Below, piece by piece: positions 7,595 through 18,100 of a stretch of 64,000 nt of DNA (the first letter of the stretch is position 1; each line of letters begins with the position of its first letter). The translations under genes were made by a program, and so were the position numbers. This DNA is from an uncultured Bacteroidales bacterium (GTDB lineage: Bacteria; Bacteroidota; Bacteroidia; Bacteroidales; Paludibacteraceae). The notes beneath the pieces are model-generated. The model was not told the DNA's origin, made no database searches, and worked only from the letters and a program-made list of their open reading frames with translations. The DNA is taken from assembly GCA_900319645.1 (NCBI GenBank), contig ONPG01000006.1:9816-73815 (forward strand). The letters run 5' to 3'.

Positions 7595-8680
7595 ATGAAA
7601 ACTTGGAAGAAAATTTTAATCGTGGCATTATGTGTGCTGGCGATTGCAGCACTGGTATTCGCGTGCCTCATGGCGCAAGCCTATTATGACAAGTACCATA
7701 AAGTCAATTATTGGGAAACGCTTTCCAGGCGGGTATCGCCCAATATCCTTTTGGTCTATGGGTATCACGACATGAATGGTTTCGAGCAACTTAAAGACCT
7801 CCGCACCGGCAAATTCACGACCCCGGAACTGAATCATATCTTCATCAATGAGTATGATGCGGAGGACAGTTTGGTCGTCTTCCGAACCCATGACCGCTTG
7901 CGCGGCTACTTGAACGTCAATACCGGCAAGATCATCATTCCTGCCCGTTTTGACCGCGCATGGAACTTCAGCGAAGGGCTCGCAGGCGTACTGATCGACG
8001 GAGTGGTGTCCTTCATCAAGGAGGATGGGAAACCGGCTTTTGAACAGACTTTTCCGATCAATTATAATACGAATTATGAGGATGCTGCTTTCCAATTCCA
8101 CAATGGCCTTTGCGTCATGCGGACGATGGATGACAAATGGGGACTCATCAACACCCGAGGCGAGTGGACTGTCAATCCCATTTACAACGCCATTGACGCA
8201 CCCTACCACGGCTATCGTCGTGTCTATGACGGAGATCACTACGGACTCATTACGAATGATGGTTCTCTCGCTCTTCCGGTTGTCTATGATGATATCCGCC
8301 GTGAGTTAGCAGGAAACGGATGGGTATTGGTCAAGGACGGTTTGGCATGGCAAGTTGATTTCGATTTTCAGGTCACTGTGCCCTTCGTTCACGATGGCAT
8401 CCATACCTTGAGTTATATCGATTCTTACGATACATATGAGTATTACGACGAAGCCTCCGGCGAATACAAGACGCGCAAACAAACAGAACCTCGTTTCTTC
8501 CGCTTCGATATCGGTGGTGGCAGTGGCGTCATTGATGCCAATGGCAAAGTGATCATTCCTGCCATCTACTACAATGTGTACATCGTCAACGACCGCCTGT
8601 TCCAGGTCGAAGTAACCAGCAGCGGAGAACGGATTTTCCTTGATACCAAAGGCCGCTATGTCAGCAAATCCGGTATCTAA
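7595..8680 (+). CDS. Membrane-anchored WG-repeat protein
   Basis: 361 residues. A single N-terminal membrane segment (about 6-30, ILIVALCVLAIAALVFACLM) with positive residues before it predicts a large outer (periplasmic) part. The rest is a series of WG repeats: LRGYLNVNTGKIIIPARFD, KWGLINTRGEWTVNPIYN, HYGLITNDGSLALPVVYDD and GSGVIDANGKVIIPAIYYN. Each has the pattern Gly-strand-Asn/Asp-Gly-strand-Pro-hydrophobic-Tyr. WG proteins may form propeller-like folds; function is not known. It probably shares regulation with the LRR gene through the 40-base element. Confidence 0.75.
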   Translation: MKTWKKILIVALCVLAIAALVFACLMAQAYYDKYHKVNYWETLSRRVSPNILLVYGYHDMNGFEQLKDLRTGKFTTPELNHIFINEYDAEDSLVVFRTHDRLRGYLNVNTGKIIIPARFDRAWNFSEGLAGVLIDGVVSFIKEDGKPAFEQTFPINYNTNYEDAAFQFHNGLCVMRTMDDKWGLINTRGEWTVNPIYNAIDAPYHGYRRVYDGDHYGLITNDGSLALPVVYDDIRRELAGNGWVLVKDGLAWQVDFDFQVTVPFVHDGIHTLSYIDSYDTYEYYDEASGEYKTRKQTEPRFFRFDIGGGSGVIDANGKVIIPAIYYNVYIVNDRLFQVEVTSSGERIFLDTKGRYVSKSGI

Positions 8681-8682
8681 CA

Positions 8683-8758
8683 GAAAAAGAAAGCCGATAA
8701 AAGCATACGGCGAAGCAGATCGTTAGAGGCTTGCTTTGAAAAAGAAAGCCGATAAAAG
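8683..8758 (+). repeat. 21-base direct repeat pair
   Basis: Identical copies at 8683-8703 and 8738-8758, both A-rich with core AAAGCCGATAAAAG. The first copy starts two bases after the WG gene stop; a 34-base spacer separates them. Confidence 0.8.
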
Positions 8759-8789
8759 AAAAGAACCAAAAGAAAATTAATAAAGAAAA

Positions 8790-8875
8790 AGTCCGACCGA
8801 CTACAGCTACAAAGTAGCTGTGGACTACGCGCGCGAGCGCGGTCGGTCGGACTACGGTCGGACTATTTTTTTTTT
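8790..8875 (+). ncRNA. Possible structured RNA: three-way junction with U-tract
   Basis: Closing stem AGTCCGACCGAC (8790-8801) with GTCGGTCGGACT (8842-8853), 12 perfect pairs. Inside are hairpin A, TACAGCTAC (8802-8810) with GTAGCTGTG (8814-8822), loop AAA, and GC-rich hairpin B (8829-8841). A second GGTCGGAC (8856-8863) could compete for the left strand just before ten T (8866-8875). It could be a small RNA or an elaborate terminator of the WG gene. No promoter was recognised immediately upstream. Confidence 0.45.
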
Positions 8876-8913
8876 AGGAAGGGAAAAGGCACCTTCCCGG
8901 CTCATGGCTAAAC

Positions 8914-9000
8914 TGTTCATGGGAGATGGTCCCGTGATGGTCATGTCTTTGGCTCGTCGGACCAAGCACCGTACCATCACGGGACCATCTCCCATGAACA
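8914..9000. repeat. Perfect 28-base inverted repeat with 31-base loop
   Basis: Arms 8914-8941 and 8973-9000 are exact reverse complements (core CATGGGAGATGGTCCCGTGA). The loop has a small inner pairing (TTGG with CCAA). No T run follows, and there are no terminal direct repeats or transposase, so a terminator or insertion sequence is not indicated. Confidence 0.85.
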
Positions 9001-9120
9001 AGCAAACAACAACCGACTGAACTTTCCAACGAAAAAACACCCGAGGAGCGTGAATCTTTACTATCTGTTTCATCGGTTGACCCCAAAAACGTTCAACAGC
9101 AGACAAAAAAAAGAAAAAAA

Positions 9121-9152
9121 TTTGGTCATGTCAAAAAAATGTAGTAATTTTG
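9121..9152 (+). promoter_or_regulatory. Promoter of the giant surface-protein gene
   Basis: TTTG 9121-9124, 20 bases, TAATTTTG 9145-9152; predicted start near 9159, giving a leader of about 38 bases to ATG 9197. It is almost identical (29 of 32 bases) to the promoter at 18562-18593. Confidence 0.8.
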
Positions 9153-9196
9153 CGCGTTGCATAATTACAATTAATCAAACGATTGAAACAAATAAT

Positions 9197-12100
9197 ATGA
9201 ATAAGATGATTAAAAAATCTATTACTCTACTCATAGCTTTGCTGTGTGGTATTGTTGTGTTTGCGAACACTACTGTTTATTTGGCTCCCGGTGTATGGGA
9301 AACTGACGGAGCTAAATATGCGGTCTATTATTATGGCGGCAGTACTGAGCCTAATTTTACAAATTATATGACCGCTATTGGCGATTATTACAAAACCGAA
9401 GTACCGGACGATTGTACGAGTGTAATTTTTCTCCGCCTTAATCCTTTTGGAGGAATTGACTGGAATTCGGAATGGAATAGGGAAGAGGTGGCTCGTGAGG
9501 AAGGGAAAAACCTATACACCGTAACAAGTTGGAGTATGGGGGAATGGTCGGTATATGACGATGATAATACCAAAATAACGCTGACGATGTCCGATTATGC
9601 GGCAACGTCTTTTATGGCAAACGGCGTCACTATATCCACAGCAAAAGCAGGAGGACTAAATAATCCTGCATATAATAGCACAAACAAAGATTTGCGTGTG
9701 TATGCCAATGGTACACTGACCATATCGGCGGAGAAAGAGATAATAGGTCTTTCTTTCGGTCTTTCCTCACAAGGTCAGGTACGTTTGGCTTCGCTGACTT
9801 CTAATGTGGGACAGATGACAGTAAGCGGTAGTCCGGATTATCTCGTTCAATGGGAAGGATATTCCAACGAAATTGTCATCACGGTTGGAGCAAAAGCGGA
9901 TTACGGTTCGGATAAATCCAAAGCTGGTCAATTGTGTTTCTTAACCTTGGAAGTAACTTTTGCCTCAGATGTGAGCCATCCCAGAGAATATATGGGAGAA
10001 GTTAGTATTCATGACTTCATTGAGGGAAACGATAACCGAAATATTTACCAATTAACAGGCATAGTACACGACAAAAGTTCGGACGATAATTCCGGGCGAT
10101 TCACATTGGTGGATGAAACAGGTAGTATTTATGTAAATGGCCTTCTCACAGCAGATAGCGTTGCCAATGCTTTCGAAAGTTTGGATGTGGGAGTAGGCGA
10201 TACCCTGACAATTCGCGCAGTAAAAATGGTTCTCAATGGCGAACCGAGAATCAACAATGCGGTTTTTGTTTCCAGAAAAGTCAAAACCGGTTATTTCAAA
10301 CCTCTTGGTGACTATTTCCTCGTAGGCGGTTTCACGAACGGATGGGATTTGCAGCAGGCTGTCGAATTTGTGGATGTGAATGGGGTGTTGACAGCGAATG
10401 TGTCCAAGTTCAACGGTGCTTTCAAAATTACAAAGGGTAGAAGCTGGGACGCCAATTGGGGTAATACCAATAATCAAACTATTCAATTAGGAGAGAGATA
10501 TCCGCTGACTTATTTCGGAGAAAATATTCAATTAGACAATCCTCTAATCACATGTTATCGCAACGCGGTCTTTACGCTTGAGCAAAACAGAGCGGGAAAT
10601 TATTTTCTGACTCTTGTAGGGGGGCAATTGGAACCTCTTGAAGCGGATTGGTATCTTCCCAGCGAACAGGTGGCATGGGAATGTACAGAAGCAACCAAGA
10701 TGACTCCAATGCCCGGAAATGCCAATCAGTTCTTTATACGATTTGAAGAACTTTCCGGCAAGTTTAAATTATCCAGAGGTAATTGGGCTGTCGAATTTGG
10801 AGTGTCCGGTAATAGCAATGTGAAACTCAATACTCTATACTCGTTGTCGTCTGAAAACACAACCGTTCCAAAGGTTTCAGGAACCTTGCATGATGTAGTT
10901 GTGTTGGTTACAATTGATTACGAACATTCTATTGTGGAGATGGAAATCCTGCAGGAGGCGCAAGTTTATACCGTCCCTGCAACTCTATTCCCCACTTGGG
11001 AAGAGGGAGATTCCGTCCTTGTCAAACTCACTACCGCTTCTGGTGAATACTCCAGAACAGGCATGGAAAAAGGACAGAATGGTGTATATACTGCTCGCAT
11101 CATTCTGCCGGATCAGGACGTGACCTCACTTTCGTTTGTGCAACTGGATGACCAAGCTGCTGTCAAGGCGGAAAAAGAGGCTTTGCAAGGTGCTGTCACG
11201 GACAATGGAGAATGGACAAACCGTCTTTTTGCAACAATAGGAGAGACAGGTTATTGGATTCCACTTCCTTCCCGCCAAATTAGCATCACTGAAAACTCGG
11301 TAGTCTATTTCGACAACTCAGTGACGCAATGGGAAAATGCGTATCTCAGAGTGGGACGGTGTCAATCGCATGGTTATGGTTCCGATTGGTCACGGACATG
11401 GCCGATGCAGCACATCGACAATACGGATATTTGGTACGCGCAAGTGGATGTAGCTATAGCTGGAGAAGAGACATGGATGATCACTGATCAACAGGGGAAT
11501 AGCGGCGAAGGACAAAGCGTCTTTGCACTTCCTGAAGGGTGCAATATCATCATGCCTACGACTAATTCTATTGATAACTCCATTTGGATCATTGCCCGTT
11601 CAAATCAAACCCCGCAGGAGTATATCCTGTGGAACTATTGGACTTCCAAAAATAGATCGGCAATCTCACCTTCCTACTCATTAACGAATGTGCCTGATAC
11701 GCTTTATGAGGGAGAAAATATTCGCATCGGCGTACAAAGTTCTATCCCTTATAACAACACAAGGCGTTTTCAACTAAAGACTAATCCGAGTGATAGCAGA
11801 GTTTCCGCAACTCCCTCTCATTTGGATATGCCAGCCATGTCCACATACGGCGAGTTTGAAGTGTCGATTGCTAACGATACCGACCCCCTGAAAGATCATG
11901 CGGTGCGCTTTAGACTTCAGGAGAGCAATTTGGGTACTGTATATACATCCGATACGGTGTGGATCATCGACGACGATATACCCCAGATCAGTCTCTCTTT
12001 GTCCGTCAATTCCATTGCAGAAGATGCAGGAATGAGAAGTCTCACGGCTACTATTCGCAGGCATACCCTGCTGGATCGCTCCGTCACGGTACGATTGTCG

Positions 12101-15100
12101 GATAATGCCAGCGGAAATATCTACTATCACGAGAATCCCATCGTATTCCAAAATGGAGAAACCGAACGATCCGTCTCCTTGGGAATCATTGATAACACGC
12201 AGGCATATGGCAATACGGCTGTAACTGTTTCTGCAGCGGTTTATATGCCCTCATGCAACTGTACTGCCGAAGAGTCAACAGCAGGCTATGCAAGCCAGAC
12301 TTTGCTGATTCTGGACAATGATGAGCCTGCACTCTCTCTGTCAATCAACCATAATATGCTTTTGGAGGGCAAAGAGAATGTTGCAAGGCTGACTGTTTCC
12401 CGTAATACTCCTGTAGATACCGACTTGACCGTGAATGTGACGGTTGACCATCCGGAGGGAATAGTAATGCCGAGTACGATTACTATTCTGGCAGGATCAA
12501 GTAGTGCATCCTGTGACATTTCCGTGCAAAGAAACGGAGAGCCGGACGACAGTCATTCAGTAGTGTTCTCGGCAAGTTGTGAGGGCTTTTCCGGTGCTGT
12601 TTGCTATGCTATGGTGGTGGATCAGACATTACCGGATGCCATTGTAGAAATTCTATATGAGGGTAGTTCCACCTCTCTGGAAGTTAATCAGGAAGTGCCC
12701 GTCTCAATCAGGGTAGTAAACCAAGGTGCAGCCGGTTTGGCCAAAGGTGTGAGGGTCGAACTGCTCTCAACGGTAGGAATGGCAACACAGAACTTTGCGC
12801 TGGAGAATACGTTGCCAGAGGGAGATACTCTGCTGATTCCCGCTACGGTCACATTGCCCAATCGCGTAGGCAACTGTGGCTATTATGCGGTAGTGAATAG
12901 CGATCGCCAGGTGAAAGAACTGAATCACAACAACAACACTTCCTCTACGCTCCGCTTTACGGTTTTGCCGCCATTCTCAGTCACGGGCATGCAGGTGGAC
13001 AAACAATCGTACATGCCGGGTGACAGTGTGCACGTGTCCGGACATGCCGAGGGCAGTTTGGCCGCTAATGCTACTATCGAAATTTATGTAGTCAACAAAG
13101 GGTGGAGAACGTCATTCCGTGTTACATCTGACGCCAACGGCGATTTCCGTGGTGCATTCGCGCCGCAAGCCGGTCAATCCGGTCATTTCGCTATCGGAGC
13201 CTGCTTCCCCTCAGAGAATAGTTCTACAGAAATGACTGCGGCTGAGTTCTTCGGTATAGAGGCTCCGCGTACTCCTGCGACGTGCCAGATAATATCCGGT
13301 CATACCTACAATGGCTCCATCCGTGTAAAGAACACCGGTTCTTTGCCATTGCATAACGTCCGGGTAAGGCTTGATAACCAGCCGGAAAACTGCGAGATAC
13401 AATTTGCATCGTTGCCAACTCTTAATGCCAGCAGTTCGGCTAATCTGGATTTCTCATTGCTGTCCAATACTCCGACCGTGGGCAACGAATGGGAGAAAAT
13501 CAATATCTCCATCACCACAGATGAGACCCTCGAAGTTCCCAATGCCGTTTACTACTATTGCCAAAACCCTAAGGGACAACTGCAATGCTCCGTCAATGAG
13601 ATTCGGACCAATATCGCGGCTCGCGAAGTATCGAACATTATCTTCTATCTCAACAACACCGGCTTGGGAGAGACGGGAGAGATCACATTGGCTCTGCCTG
13701 ATTGGATGCAGTCGCTGACATCCTTGCAGATACCGTCTATACCCAGTGGAGAATATAGCCAAGTGGTGTTGCAAACGGTTCCAAACGAGATGTTTGAGCG
13801 AAACCTGAATGCGCCTATTGAGGGACAAATAGGTATCAATCCTACCAACTGCAAAGGAATGTCTCTGCCGTTCAGGCTAACGCCGGTATCAAACAACATA
13901 GGCACCCTGCATGTAGATGTGTGCGATGAGAACACCTACTACACGGTGGAGAAACCGCACTTGCAGAACGCACAGGTGCTCATCAAAAATGTTTCTACCG
14001 GAGCGGTAATCGAGCAGGGAGTTACGAATGAAAACGGAATCTATGAGATAAATCTGCCGGAAGGATACTATGGTATTCGTGTCTCGGCAAATGATCATGA
14101 CTCCTATAGCAATAATGTCTTTGTGCAGCCATCCGGAACTACGAACCTGACGGTCAACCTCAGTATCCGAGCTATCGAGATAGATTGGCAGGTTGTGGAA
14201 ACAGAAGTGGAAGATGAGTATGAGATTATCACCACTGTAAAATATGAGACCCAGGTTCCGAAGCCGGTAGTAGTGGTGGATGCCCCCTCGCGGATTGATG
14301 CGGATTTGTTGCAGGAAGGCGAATCGATGATGTACACGGTCAAAGTGACGAACCAGGGACTGATCCGGGCAGAGGATGTCACGGTTACCTTGCCGAGCGG
14401 CGGAAGCAGTTACACGTTTGAGGCATTGGCATATGGGGAACCGTTCAATTTGGAAGCAAAACAATCGGTTGAAATCCCTGTCAAAGTGACCCGCATTGAG
14501 CAACCGAACAATGCTCCAGCCAGAAAGAAACAAATCCACAACATCATTGAGTGCCAAGACAACATGTTAACGTTGTATTATTGGGATTGTGGAACCGATC
14601 GCAAATGGCATCAATACGGAGTACCTTTGATTTATGCGAAATGTGATGGAGACCCAACTCCGACGAGACCTACTGATGAAACAGGAGGAGGGTATGTTGA
14701 AAGACTGATAGAAATTTTCTGCCCGCAATGTTATTCGCTGCCTGGTACCGGCGGAGGTGGCGGTGGCGGCGGTGGCTATTACGGACCCGGCGACCGCGAG
14801 GAAACACCTATCGTTACAAAGGATGAGGGGTGTGAACCTTGCCAGAACCAGTTCATAATGAAAGTAATAAATTGTGGGTTGTCATTCACTCCGGCAGGCG
14901 GTTATTTGGATATGTTGAAAATGTTAGTAGGATGCTATAATGCAGCGCGGAAAGATTATGACGTGAATAATGATCTCATATCGGCAGTCGTAGCGTGTGC
15001 GGAAAGCCAGTGGGAACCTCTTGTTACAATGTTTAATGATAATGCTGAAGAAAGGTTAGTAGATCAATTAGAGGAGATTACCGGAGTTGAGGGATTGTCC

Positions 15101-18100
15101 GAGATGAGGGAAGGATTGGGAGTATTAAGAAATATTAGACAGTGTATTTCTGAATTAACAGCTCCTTGCAATCTAACGGCAGAGAATGCTGCTAATGCTC
15201 CTGCGCGTATTAGAGCGAACGCAGAAAACTATGATTATTCGGATGAACCGGAGTATCTGGCGCGTTTCAAGAGCCGGACAAAGATTATTTATGACGGTCT
15301 GAGCGAATATGAAAAATACATGAACCTCTATATAGATCCGGAGATGTTGGACTATATCAGCAACGCCGAATATGTGGATTTATTAAGAGTTTGGAGTATT
15401 GCCCTGACGGGAGACCTGGAAACAGAAACGCTTAACAATTACAGGCCAGCTGCGCTTCCTGATAATATGTGGGAGCACTTTGTGGAGCGTATGAGTAATA
15501 CCTATAGGTACATACATGGGGATAATACCGTCACGGAGAACTATATAAATCCGGATGAAGCCGTTTCCTGTTTACAGAAAATGAATGAATGTGAACAGCA
15601 AGCTGCGGAATATGGATATGCTTCTGCCGCTGAAATGCTGGAGCATGAATATGCCTTGCTCACCGAACGTCTGGAGAATAAATCGGAGAATGTATGCTCC
15701 ACCATCTCCTTGCAACTCGATCAGAAGATGACGATGACCCGTCAAGCCTTCCGAGGTACGCTCTCCGTATTTAACGGGCATGAGACAACCGCTATGACGG
15801 ATATTCATCTTACGTTGGATATTTATGATGCGAACGGAGTCAAAGCTACCGATAATAAGTTCCAAGTTTCGCTGGAAAGCCTTGACGGCATGAGTGGAGC
15901 AGCAGAACTGGAATCCGAAAACGGATGGACGATTGCCGCCAAGGAAACAGGAGTTGCAACCATTTTGTTTATCCCAACGAAATTTGCTGCTCCTACAGAA
16001 AGCATGGTCTATTCCTTCGGAGGTCAGTTGAGTTATACTGATCCGTTTACCAGGTTGACAGTGACGCGGGATCTCTATCCTGTACAACTGACGGTGAATC
16101 CGTCTCCGCAATTGCAACTTACCTATTTCATGCAGCGGGATGTGTTCTCGGATGATCCGCTCACTGATGAAGTGGAACCGGCTATGCCGACTGAGTTTGC
16201 TTTGCTGATCAATAATATCGGCTACGGGGACGCTGAAAATGTGCGGTTGACAACCAAAGAACCGAAGATTGTGGATAATGAAAAAGGATTGCTGATTGAT
16301 TTCCATATGTTGTATGCGCTACATAATGGAAACGCAAAAGCGTTGCCTCTTAACGAGAATATAGCTACGGATTTTGGCACGATTGCTGCGCAAGAGCAAT
16401 CGTATGCGCAGTGGTTCTTCGAGAGTTCGTTGCTCGGCCATTTTGTGGAATATGATGTGGCGTACACCCATCTGACAAGTTACGGTAATCCGGATTTGTC
16501 GCTGATAGACAATGTCTCGATCCATGAGATGATACACAGCATTGATATGCCTGCCACTAACCCGGCTCACGTTGGATGGCTTGTCAATGATGCCCTGGAC
16601 GCTAATCATCTGCCCGATGCGTTGTATAAGTCCGACGGCTCCATCCTTGATCTGCACGCGTCGAGCGATATGGCGTTGGAAGTAGTAAATGACTCAGTAG
16701 GTATTATCACTTGCACTCCGTCTGCCAATGGTTGGAATTATGGTGTGGTAGAGGCTCCTGATTTCGACGGACAGTTTATCAAGACGGTGACCCGCTTGTC
16801 CGATGAGGCTGCTATGAGTTTGCGCAATGTATGGCAAACACCGTGTATCCTGCGGGATGGAGCGGATCCGATTCATATCAACCGTATCCACGTGGCGGAT
16901 GAGATGACTGCCACCACATCCTATAGGATATTGTTCTCTGAACGATCTGTTTCTCAGGATTCGATCGTCATCAACGATGGCGAAACGCCTGAACTAGGAG
17001 ACCTCGGCGTGGGCACTAATTCCTATATCGTCATCGAACCCGGAGGCGGTTTGATCGCTCAGGAAAGCAATGAATGGTCCGGATCAATAACGCTGGTTAC
17101 CAATGGAAGCGAGTCCGGGCAAATCTACTCGGCGAATGATCTTGGCGAAGCATGGGATATTGTGATGGAATATGTCCTGAATCCTTCCGGAGCAACTGCT
17201 TCTCCTAATCTGTGGTATGCTTTTGCTGTGCCCTTTGAGGTGAGTGCAACCAATGGCATTTCGCGTGCTTGTGATGACAAGACATTGGTGGTAGGACAAG
17301 ATTATATGATTCTTGAGTTTAACGGTCAGGAACGTGCCAACAGCGGCAATGGCTGGCAACCAAAAATGAGTGGTTCGTTATACCCGGGACGTTTCTATAT
17401 GCTCGGCATCGACGGCAACTGCAACCGCTGGCTGTTCTCCAAGAAAGAAGGAGCCGAAGTTCTCAATTCCACGGCTATAACTAATTATCAGGCTGCTTCC
17501 GGAAATGGAGTACGCAACGGTTGGAACGGCTTGGGAAATACATTGCTGGAATATTCGCGTATGGATTTCGGCGAGTTGGATATTTTCTACCTCTATACCT
17601 ATAATAGTCTCGCCGGCAAATATAACTTGCTATTGGTGGAAAACAAGAATCTCTGTGTAGGACAGCCGTTCTTTATTCAAACAGGGATAGACGGTGTATG
17701 TACTTTCAGTAACTCTCGTGCCAACCACATGCCGGCTCTCTATGCCGGCAAGACGGAAAAACCGCGTATCCGTTTCACCCTGTCGGATGAACGTAAAAAG
17801 ACGGAAGATTACATGTATCTGACTTTCCACGATGATGCAGTAGCTTCTTATACGATCGGGCGTGATGTGGTACGAATGAGTACAGACTGCCGGACGGTTG
17901 CCCAATTATGGTGCTTGGCGGATGACGGAACGCAACTGAGTGCACATGGTATTGCCTATCCGACAACTGGTACGACCGTCAAACTGGGTATGTTTGCTCC
18001 TAACAAAGGTGAATATTTGCTGGATATCTCCACCAGCGTGACGGATGATTATACCATTGAACTGTTGTATCAAGGTACGCACGTGGCGATGCTCTTTGGC

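Larger units (their letters stand above)
8681..9049. other. Structured non-coding region
   Basis: No protein gene supported. It contains a 21-base direct repeat (8683-8703 and 8738-8758), a predicted three-way junction ending in ten T (8790-8875) and a perfect 28-base inverted repeat (8914-8941 with 8973-9000). These are listed separately. Confidence 0.6.

Noticed and set aside
8914-9000. Insertion sequence or miniature transposon ends
   Set aside because: The loop is 31 bases, there is no transposase and no flanking target duplication; kept as an unexplained inverted repeat.
9050-9196. Longer start for the giant gene
   Set aside because: The extension reads through the -33 and -7 boxes and lacks a signal peptide at its own start.
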